9,085 nt of DNA from Candidatus Poseidoniaceae archaeon (GTDB taxonomy: Archaea > Thermoplasmatota > Poseidoniia > Poseidoniales > Poseidoniaceae). Shown here in pieces: positions 1 to 6,165 of the stretch. Location of the stretch: assembly GCA_029250305.1 (NCBI GenBank), contig JAQXFM010000005.1:1-9085 (forward strand), written 5' to 3'. Below the pieces are notes generated by a model. The model had not been told where the DNA came from and ran no database searches. It saw only the letters and a list, made by a program, of their open reading frames with translations. Numbering within the stretch: the stretch's first letter is position 1; the number at the start of each line of letters is the position of its first letter. A program made the translations under genes and the position numbers.

Positions 1-377
1 TTCTCGGGCCACACATTTGCTGGGTAGGTGGCTGCTTTGCCGTCCCATGCATGCGTTCGCCCATTTTGCCAAAACTCCTTCAAGTCAGGGGCATGGTTGT
101 CTTTTGCATGCTCAACACCAAACGCAGTGTATCCACGCTGGTGTGCGATTTTTGGTTGGAGGTAGGATTGCTTGACTGCTTTTGGCAAGGAAAAGAACGC
201 ATCCCCTTGGTGGTAGGCTTCCTCAATCAATTGAAGGTCAATGCCGTGGTTTTCTAACGCAAAGAATCCAATCTCCTTGAGAGAATCTCCGACTGCCTTG
301 ACAAAACGTGCTTGTTGGTTCTCATCACCTAAGCAGTCTGCGAAATCAACGGTAGGAATTTGTCGGGCCACAATCAT
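1..377 (-). CDS. Isopenicillin N synthase-family Fe(II) oxygenase, N-terminal 125 residues (runs off left edge)
   Basis: Reading leftward from the ATG at 377 the frame stays open to the window edge (125 codons plus 2 nt), so the C-terminal part is missing. The start matches the N-terminal domain of 2-oxoglutarate/Fe(II) oxygenases of the isopenicillin N synthase family (DIOX_N): IPTVDF at residues 7-12, a helix, then GFFALENHGI at 37-46, GYTAFGVEHAK at 82-92 and PDLKEFW at 97-103. Such enzymes oxidise small molecules using iron and O2 in the cytoplasm. The iron-binding HxD...H triad and the RxS co-substrate motif would lie in the missing part, so activity and substrate cannot be judged. It starts 14 nt after the stop of the Bax-inhibitor-like gene, so co-transcription is likely. 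A GTG at 395, overlapping that stop, would add six residues (VIWEPV) and is a possible alternative start. I prefer the ATG because the family usually starts a few residues before the IPT(V/I)D motif. Confidence 0.88.
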   Translation of the reverse strand, partial: MIVARQIPTVDFADCLGDENQQARFVKAVGDSLKEIGFFALENHGIDLQLIEEAYHQGDAFFSLPKAVKQSYLQPKIAHQRGYTAFGVEHAKDNHAPDLKEFWQNGRTHAWDGKAATYPANVWPE

Positions 378-391
378 CACTGGTTCCCAAA

Positions 392-1153
392 TCACTGATT
401 TCGGATTTTGGAGAGGAGGCGAAGCATTTCGAAGTAGACCCAAATGACGGTGATCAACAATCCAAATGCAGCCCACCATTCGCCTGCTTTTGGCGAATTG
501 TTGCTGATACCTCGCTCAATGAAGTGGAAGTCGAGAATCAGATTGAGTGACGCTACGCCAAGAATGAATAGGGTTACTAGAATTCCAAGTGGTCCAGACG
601 AATGGAGGAATGGGACGGCAACAGATGTGAACAGTGACAGAATTATCGAAACAAAGTACAATACCATAATTCCCATCGTAAGGCTGATGATCACCGCTTG
701 GAAAGCGGGTGTCGCTTTGATGATTTTTGCCGACCACAGGAAATACATCACACCGATGATGCAAACTGTGCCAAGACCAGCTTGTAAGACAATTCCTGAG
801 TATTGGCCTTCATACACAAAGGATACTCCACCGACCACCATTCCTTCGAAGAGGGCATAAATAATGGCCCCTGGTGCTGGGTTTTTGGGCCGTGTGAAAA
901 TCATCACAAGAGCGGTTACCAATCCTCCAATAAAACCAACTCCTGTCATGAGGAACAGTGCGCCATAATTGCCGTTTGTACCCAATGATACGGTGACGAG
1001 TGCCGTGAGAATCGTAATACCAAATAGGACACCTATCTTCTGCATGGTGCCCTCATAGGACATGGTTTCGTAGCCCGGGATGTTGCTCCAAAAATTGTTT
1101 GACAGAACTGGGTTGCTCGTTGAAGAGACTGCTCGCATGGACAGAAGTGCCAT
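392..1153 (-). CDS. Bax inhibitor-1/YccA-like seven-helix membrane protein
   Basis: A 253-residue integral membrane protein with about seven hydrophobic helices (roughly residues 38-57, 66-86, 97-115, 121-140, 153-178, 187-208, 226-247). The C-terminal half carries the signature of the bacterial-type Bax inhibitor-1-like family (PF12811 type): SLNLILDFHFIERG at 202-215, then EWWAAFGLLITV at 225-236 and FEMLRLL at 241-247. The N-terminus also fits, with SNPVLSNNFW at 13-22. An earlier conserved acidic site is seen in ALFEGM at 100-105. Family members in bacteria and eukaryotes include pH-sensitive calcium leak channels, with acidic residues in the last helices acting as the sensor; D208, E213 and E242 are candidates here. 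The physiological role in archaea is unknown. The ATG at 1153 lies 11 nt after the upstream stop and is preceded by a weak AAGGGA. A TTG at 1168, overlapping that stop, would add five residues and is less likely. A second ATG at 1138 is also possible. Likely translated from the same message as the upstream surface protein. Confidence 0.87.
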   Translation of the reverse strand: MALLSMRAVSSTSNPVLSNNFWSNIPGYETMSYEGTMQKIGVLFGITILTALVTVSLGTNGNYGALFLMTGVGFIGGLVTALVMIFTRPKNPAPGAIIYALFEGMVVGGVSFVYEGQYSGIVLQAGLGTVCIIGVMYFLWSAKIIKATPAFQAVIISLTMGIMVLYFVSIILSLFTSVAVPFLHSSGPLGILVTLFILGVASLNLILDFHFIERGISNNSPKAGEWWAAFGLLITVIWVYFEMLRLLSKIRNQ

Positions 1154-1164
1154 GAGGTCCCTTG

Positions 1165-4100
1165 TCAATCTTGTGACGAATCAGCGTGTGCTTCGACCTG
1201 TTCTTGGTAGTATTCAACCAATTGGTCCATCGACCAACCTTGGTCGAGGTAACTGCGAACCATTGCTTCGTCCCATCCTGGTACGCGCTTAAGGTCGGCC
1301 GGTGTGATGGCCACTTCACCCGTCGCATCACCGCTTCCGGTTCCATCGAGAACAGGCGTTTGCCAGCTTTGTGCATCGATTGGTTCGGTCGTCAACGCAT
1401 CATGTTGCGCAGCATCGAGTGTGATCAAGTCCTTTGCGTTCTCAGCATCCTGTTCAATGCCACGGAGGACCAAAAATGCACCAACTGCGAGGGCTACGCC
1501 TGTGAGCATAAGGGCGAGCATTAATCCGGCACCAAGACCACTTTCGTCGCCTCCGCTGGGGGTCGCCTGAGCCAATCGTTGTTCGCTCGAACATCCTTCG
1601 ACATTGACTGGGATGCCATCCATCGTACCCGGACATTTGTCGGCTGAGTTGTACACGCCATCTGCATCGTCATCGAGTGTAGCATTGTCCACCGGGGTGG
1701 TGTCACCAAGGTTTTCGATGCCACCCAAATCGCAGCCTAATGCCGCCGATTCGTTCACGCCATCCATGTCTGCATCGGCCATGAGAAGTGCATCTCGTGG
1801 TGACACATCTTCGACCGTTGGGTCAAGAGCAGTGGACTGCGCCCACGCCACTTCAACTCCATCGGGGATGCAGTCACCATCGGTGTCTGCATTGGTTGGG
1901 TGACTGCCAAAGGTGTATTCGTTCTCGTTCGAGATGCCATCGTTGTCGGCATCGTATGCCCCTTCGAGCATGTTCGGCCCAGGAAGCATTCGCTTGGTGC
2001 GGTTTAGGCCGTTCGGAACTTCCCAAATGTCTGGGAGACCGTCTTGATCGGTATCCGTCACGTTGTCGAGTCGCATCCAATCGTCGAACCACGCTTCTCG
2101 GTAGGGTGCTGCCACATCGGCCGAGGTCATGATGAGGCCCATCTCTCGGTTTCTGTTCACTGCAGAGTTGCCCCAGTTAATCGAGGACACCAACACTGTC
2201 TGCTGGTCGATAATCAGTCCTTTGTTGTGGAGTTTCGTGACATTGTCGTCTTCACCCATCACAATCGCCGAGACATCGAGTCCTTCACTGGAATTCCATA
2301 CTTCGTTGAATGTGTCAACAACATCCTGCACGTCTTGGTCAAGGTATGCTCCGTTGATGATCAATCGAACGGCGACACCGTCTTCGGCCGATTGTCGGAG
2401 TGCTGTGAAAATTGGGTTTTCGCCCCAACCCCACGACCAATCCATGTCGAGGTATTGGAGGGAGAGCAGGAGTTCATCTTCTGCGCTTCCAATTAACTCA
2501 ACCAGTCCATCAATGCAGTTGTCTGGGCAAGTCAACAATTCGCCGTTCACACTGGTCGTGATTGCAGTCGAACGCGGTCCGTCCACAGCTTCAGCCATTG
2601 GCATGGTCCATCCATTTGGTTCATCGGATGCGGATGCAGTTGAGATGTGCTGCCGCAACGGCTCTTCATCGAAGGCCATCTGTTGGAGGACGATGCCCGC
2701 CAGTTCCACATTCTCAATCAGGACCCCCCAGTCGACGTTCCCGCGAACGCCAGGTGCTGGCATCGAAGGAGCCTTCCAGTTTCCTGAGGAAATCCACACA
2801 CTCGTGCCGTCTCGAACAGCCACCTTGCTGTGGATGTAGGCATAGGGCTCAACACCACCGTCGCCGAACCAATATGTGGTGACGCCTGCCTTGACAAGTT
2901 CACTTGCCATGCCGTATTGATTCATCATGTCGAAGTCCGACCAGAATCCCTGGGATCCTGCGTCGAGGACAACGGTCACATCGACGCCTCGACCCTGTGC
3001 GTCAATCATGGCTTGAACCAAACGTGGTTCTGAGAGTTGGTACACGTGGAGGTGGAGGCTTGTTGTGGCGCCTTCAATCCAATCGAGGACGTCGAGCAGT
3101 CCATGTGTTGGACCAATCAGTGGCGTCACAATCGATTGGCCGGAAAAGTCCTGATCTTCGCAGAATGTGCTTCCGCCAAGTCGTCCCCAGCGTTCGTGCC
3201 AGTCAGCGACTTGGTCGGTGTCTGCAAGTTGGCCGCATCCGTCGCCGCGGTGGTAAATAATCAGATTGATGCCAGAAACTGGTTCAACCAAACTGATGCC
3301 ACTCCATCCATCAACATCGACAGGACCGTTGCCGTACACGACGGTGTCTGCAAGGGCGCCTGTTGGGTCCATGATGTGAAGCGCTGCACCATCGTCTGGA
3401 AGCGTTGGAGCTTCAGTGAAACTTGATGCGAATCCGTAAATTGTCCCATCCTCATAGACGCTGAGTCCGTTTGGATCTGCTGCAAAGATGACGGCGCTGT
3501 TTGCCGGGATGGTGAGGTCTACAAAGGTGTGAGGGGATGGGCCACCCGATGTAACAACGGTGAATGTCCATCCGTTCAGATAGGCAATGTTGTCACCCAT
3601 GTTGCTGATTTCGAAGAATTCAGTGTTTGATGAAATTGAGGTGTAGCCTTCACTCATCATCCGGGTGAATTTGACATCTTCGAGTTGAGCAAACTGGGAG
3701 GCATTCGGCTCTTCGCCGCCAGGCGTTGGCCAAACGGTGTGGACCCAAGACGCCTCAGCGGTATCGCCCGGCATCAGTGTCTGGCAATCGCTGACGATGC
3801 TCCATTGAACAGTTGCCATTGGAACGCCGTCAGGATTCGAGAGGGTGAAGGAGTCGCCCAAGCCTGTGAGCATTGATTCATCCATCAAGAACACCGCACG
3901 GGCGCCCGGCTGGACAAGGGTTGCGTCCCAGCCTTCCGTAGCATTCCACATGGCGTCGTATCGAATGAACCGGCGATCTTGGTCGATGGTGTCAATGCGC
4001 CATCGGCTCAAGTTGAGCACATCGTCGCCGGTGTTCTTGAATTCAATCCAGTCTTCGGTAGGTTCGATGGAATCATCGTTGCAGTAGGCAAGAACTTCTG

Positions 4101-6087
4101 TCACGCTTACGTTGTCCGAACCTGCGTAGGCAGGCCAAACAGGGTTCTCCCTTCCAGGGGTCGACCATGCGGCAAGGAGCCAGTCGCTTCCAGTTCCAGC
4201 GGCCGTGCCGTCTGGTCCTGCACCTGCGTGGGTGCTGTTTGGCGCAACGAGTGCCTCACCTTCCACGGTGTTCGACCACGAGATTGTGTCGACAACCGCT
4301 CCGGTTGCATCGACCAATCCAATCGAGTCTGGTGTTGTGTGCTTGAGGTAGAAACTGCTGGTGCCGTTGAGTGCAATCAGTGCAACGGAGCCAGGTTGAA
4401 TCATCGAAGTTGATTGGAGGGGCATGTTGTATTGGTGCAAGGTCAATGTGCGGCTCGCTGCCTGCAATTTCCAGCCGCCAACATCAATCGCTTGGTCGCC
4501 AAGATTCTTGATTTCCAGCCATTCGCCGAGCGGCCATTGTTGTGAGTCGCTGCCCACTCCATCAGGCATCACTTCGGTAAACATGACTTCGCCAGTGTTG
4601 TCGATTGTGCCGGGTTCAGGTTGCCCTGGTGTCATCCACGGAGCAGGTGTCCATGGATCGGAAGGATCTTCAGCAGGAATAAGGGAGACGTTGGTTCCAT
4701 AGTCTGTTGTGTACCAAGCAGCGTCAACGATGTTCGCAACATCGTCAATCAAAAAGAGATGATTGTAGAAGTTCCACAATTCAGTACCTGTCGTGAATTC
4801 AACGATCCGACGCTCGCCAGCATTGATGACCGTGCCAGTTTGTGTTTGGTTTGCGGTGAGGGAAGATGGGTCAATCATTGTCACGTTCCCCATTCCGTCC
4901 ATGATGGACCAGCCTGTGAGGTCGATGTCTGCGCCACCATCGTTGAACAATTCAATCCACTCGCCGTCAGGGAATGGTGTTCCATCTGCTGAACTGTTTG
5001 ACAACAATTCAGTCATTCGTACGGGGGATGTGGTTGTTACGATTTGGTCAATCGGCAATGGGTTTGGGGCATCTGGTGTCGGGTAGGATGCGATCATCAT
5101 GTAGGATGAAGATGGGTCGTCGACAAGTGAGAAGCCCGGTTCATTATCAGTCCAGTACACCTGTTCTGATATGCTTCCATTTGGCCATTTCATGTTGAGC
5201 ATCTCCACTCCATTGTTGAGCATGCTTGTACCGTCTCCATTGACAGCTACGACCCGTGTTGCACCGGGGGCGATCGTGTAGCCAGCAGTGCTTGCATCGA
5301 CGAGGTGGGATTCATTGAATGGAAGGATCTTTCCCGCTTGGTCTTCGATTGACCAACCGCTCAAGTCGATGGTTGCAGTTCCGGTGTTCTTGATTTCAAC
5401 CCATTCACCGTCAGGCCACATGCCGCCATCAAAGGAAGGCCATGCATCAGCCATCACTTCATTGATGACCAGGTCAGATGGGAACACGGTTGGTCCACCT
5501 GTGCCACTGCCTGTGTTGATGCCGCCGGGGGTTGGGGTGTTGGTTGCGACCCAATCATTGGTTGCGCTGGCAGCATCTTCTTCGAGGCTGACACCGGATG
5601 GTGCGCCGCTTGAGAAGGTCCATGTTGCTTGGTCGAGGCTTGTCCCTGCGTCGTTGTAGAGCGTGATGATGTCGTTGGTGTTGGCAACGTAAAAGATTGA
5701 ACTGGGGAGTGCGTTTCGAGCGATGACCATGTACTCATTGGGTTCAATTTCCCACGATGAGGCGTTGTTGGCATCATAGTCAACGATGGTTGTCTCGTTG
5801 AAGTACATGATTTTGGAGGCTTTGTTGGTGAAATACCAACCGAGCACGTCCACGGTCGTGTTGCCGCTGTTGTGAATTTCGAGCCATTCGCCATTTGGCC
5901 ATGCTGCGTCATCATATCCGTTCGGATTCGGTAGGGCTTCGTTCAAACAGATATCACCTGAGCACGCTGTTGAACGAGCGGAGCTTTGCTGTTCGGTTTC
6001 AGGACTTAGTTCGGTTGTTGCAACGGTTCCAACCGTCGAACAGACCAACAGAAGTGCGAGCAAAACGGGGCGGAGTTTCAACAACAT
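1165..6087 (-). CDS. Giant surface-anchored protein: six lamin-tail domains, twin-HKD phospholipase D/nuclease, calcium repeats, C-terminal membrane anchor
   Basis: A 1640-residue exported protein. Residues 1-24 form a Sec-type signal peptide (basic start, leucine-rich core, cleavage probably near VATT). Six lamin-tail-type beta domains follow, starting near residues 46, 206, 356, 501, 660 and 805. The phospholipase D region spans about 985-1340. Its two HxKxxxxD motifs are H1086/K1088/D1093 and H1287/K1289/D1294, each followed by SSxN; such pairs form one active site cutting phosphodiester bonds in lipids or nucleic acids. Thrombospondin-3-type acidic repeats (DTDQDGLPD at 1345, DADNDGISN at 1379, DTDGDCIPD at 1401, DADMDG at 1438, DDDADG at 1472) probably bind calcium. 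A transmembrane helix at about 1517-1543 leaves a cytoplasmic tail of about 97 residues ending in a conserved-looking helical segment. Twelve cysteines and 21 N-X-S/T sequons all lie outside the membrane. The ATG at 6087 has a good ribosome binding site four bases upstream. I infer a cell-surface phosphodiesterase or nuclease; a phospholipase is the alternative. Confidence 0.93.
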   Translation of the reverse strand: MLLKLRPVLLALLLVCSTVGTVATTELSPETEQQSSARSTACSGDICLNEALPNPNGYDDAAWPNGEWLEIHNSGNTTVDVLGWYFTNKASKIMYFNETTIVDYDANNASSWEIEPNEYMVIARNALPSSIFYVANTNDIITLYNDAGTSLDQATWTFSSGAPSGVSLEEDAASATNDWVATNTPTPGGINTGSGTGGPTVFPSDLVINEVMADAWPSFDGGMWPDGEWVEIKNTGTATIDLSGWSIEDQAGKILPFNESHLVDASTAGYTIAPGATRVVAVNGDGTSMLNNGVEMLNMKWPNGSISEQVYWTDNEPGFSLVDDPSSSYMMIASYPTPDAPNPLPIDQIVTTTSPVRMTELLSNSSADGTPFPDGEWIELFNDGGADIDLTGWSIMDGMGNVTMIDPSSLTANQTQTGTVINAGERRIVEFTTGTELWNFYNHLFLIDDVANIVDAAWYTTDYGTNVSLIPAEDPSDPWTPAPWMTPGQPEPGTIDNTGEVMFTEVMPDGVGSDSQQWPLGEWLEIKNLGDQAIDVGGWKLQAASRTLTLHQYNMPLQSTSMIQPGSVALIALNGTSSFYLKHTTPDSIGLVDATGAVVDTISWSNTVEGEALVAPNSTHAGAGPDGTAAGTGSDWLLAAWSTPGRENPVWPAYAGSDNVSVTEVLAYCNDDSIEPTEDWIEFKNTGDDVLNLSRWRIDTIDQDRRFIRYDAMWNATEGWDATLVQPGARAVFLMDESMLTGLGDSFTLSNPDGVPMATVQWSIVSDCQTLMPGDTAEASWVHTVWPTPGGEEPNASQFAQLEDVKFTRMMSEGYTSISSNTEFFEISNMGDNIAYLNGWTFTVVTSGGPSPHTFVDLTIPANSAVIFAADPNGLSVYEDGTIYGFASSFTEAPTLPDDGAALHIMDPTGALADTVVYGNGPVDVDGWSGISLVEPVSGINLIIYHRGDGCGQLADTDQVADWHERWGRLGGSTFCEDQDFSGQSIVTPLIGPTHGLLDVLDWIEGATTSLHLHVYQLSEPRLVQAMIDAQGRGVDVTVVLDAGSQGFWSDFDMMNQYGMASELVKAGVTTYWFGDGGVEPYAYIHSKVAVRDGTSVWISSGNWKAPSMPAPGVRGNVDWGVLIENVELAGIVLQQMAFDEEPLRQHISTASASDEPNGWTMPMAEAVDGPRSTAITTSVNGELLTCPDNCIDGLVELIGSAEDELLLSLQYLDMDWSWGWGENPIFTALRQSAEDGVAVRLIINGAYLDQDVQDVVDTFNEVWNSSEGLDVSAIVMGEDDNVTKLHNKGLIIDQQTVLVSSINWGNSAVNRNREMGLIMTSADVAAPYREAWFDDWMRLDNVTDTDQDGLPDIWEVPNGLNRTKRMLPGPNMLEGAYDADNDGISNENEYTFGSHPTNADTDGDCIPDGVEVAWAQSTALDPTVEDVSPRDALLMADADMDGVNESAALGCDLGGIENLGDTTPVDNATLDDDADGVYNSADKCPGTMDGIPVNVEGCSSEQRLAQATPSGGDESGLGAGLMLALMLTGVALAVGAFLVLRGIEQDAENAKDLITLDAAQHDALTTEPIDAQSWQTPVLDGTGSGDATGEVAITPADLKRVPGWDEAMVRSYLDQGWSMDQLVEYYQEQVEAHADSSQD
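2068..3135 (-). other. Two-lobed phospholipase D-type catalytic domain of the surface protein
   Basis: This part encodes residues 985-1340. Lobe 1 opens with IVTPLIGPTHGLLDVLDWIE, a typical start in which a short strand leads into a helix, then LHVYQL and GVDVTVVLDAG. Its catalytic motif is at residues 1086-1103 (bases 2779-2832): H-S-K, four residues, D, then SSGNW. Lobe 2 opens near residue 1187 with CPDNCIDGLVELIGSAEDEL, then LLLSLQYLD and GVAVRLIINGAYLD. Its motif is at residues 1287-1304 (bases 2176-2229): H-N-K, four residues, D, then SSINW. The acidic partner further on is N-R-E (1313-1315) in lobe 2 but N-V-D (1117-1119) in lobe 1. Both histidines and both lysines are present, so the enzyme should be active. 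The layout resembles nuclease-type members of the family more than large lipid-specific ones, but sequence alone does not settle the substrate. Confidence 0.85.
3283..5952 (-). repeat. Array of six lamin-tail-type domains within the surface protein
   Basis: Six tandem protein repeats of 145-160 residues cover residues 46-935 of the large surface protein. Each opens with a short strand of the type (I/V)xxxE(V/A/L)(M/L), for example ICLNEAL, LVINEVM, VRMTELL, VMFTEVM and VSVTEVL. Each then has a GEW(L/V/I)E(I/L)xN core (residues 66-73, 227-234, 375-382, 521-528), an xxGW strand, and a closing tract with TPG or TPD (TPTPGG, YPTPDA, MTPGQP, STPGRE, WPTPGG). Copies 5 and 6 diverge: the core becomes DWIEFKN and then EFFEISN, and copy 6 has lost the E in its opening strand. 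Lamin-tail domains are immunoglobulin-like folds; in nuclear lamins they bind DNA and proteins, and in prokaryotes they occur in secreted and surface enzymes. Repeats are visible at protein level; I saw no long identical DNA copies. Confidence 0.85.
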
Positions 6088-6091
6088 AGAG

Positions 6092-6097
6092 TCACCT
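6092..6097 (-). promoter_or_regulatory. Shine-Dalgarno site of the surface protein gene
   Basis: On the minus strand AGGTGA lies four bases before the ATG at 6087 and matches the pyrimidine-rich 3' end of 16S rRNA. It supports that ATG as the true start, in agreement with the signal peptide that begins there. Confidence 0.7.
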
Positions 6098-6141
6098 ACA
6101 TGCAGACGGTATGGTCAAGGGGCATAGGGCTTACGCTCGCT

Positions 6142-6159
6142 CCGTTTGCTCACAAACGG
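6142..6159 (-). repeat. Perfect 7-bp inverted repeat just after the permease stop codon
   Basis: The minus strand reads CCGTTTG, four loop bases (TGAG), then CAAACGG, beginning six bases after the permease stop. It lies in the only intergenic gap of the window longer than 20 nt (6088-6165). No run of T follows, so it is not a classical intrinsic terminator. It could shape the 3' end or stability of the upstream message, or be a protein-binding palindrome upstream of the surface protein gene. I saw no convincing TATA box with a B-recognition element in this gap. Confidence 0.45.
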
Positions 6160-6165
6160 GGCGGT

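Noticed and set aside
2129..2839. Long plus-strand open frame (236 codons) and many others opposite the large surface gene
   Set aside because: They lie antisense to a gene with clear domains along its whole length. Their translations show no recognisable domain, and they overlap one another in several frames, as expected for shadows of a long G+C-balanced coding region.
5454..5915. A 153-codon minus-strand open frame in another phase inside the surface gene
   Set aside because: Its Thr/Ser/Pro/Gln-rich translation is what a frame-shifted reading of the Asp/Asn/Thr-rich lamin-tail repeats gives. The true frame is continuous through this stretch.
6025..6087. Possible lipoprotein signal (LLLVC at residues 12-16)
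   Set aside because: The residue before the cysteine is V, not the small residue of a lipobox, and the hydrophobic core continues past it. An ordinary Sec signal peptide with a C-terminal membrane anchor fits better.
6088..6165. Promoter or intrinsic terminator in the 78-nt gap
   Set aside because: No clear TATA box with a B-recognition element and no T-rich run after the hairpin. The gap may hold a weak promoter, but the sequence does not show one.
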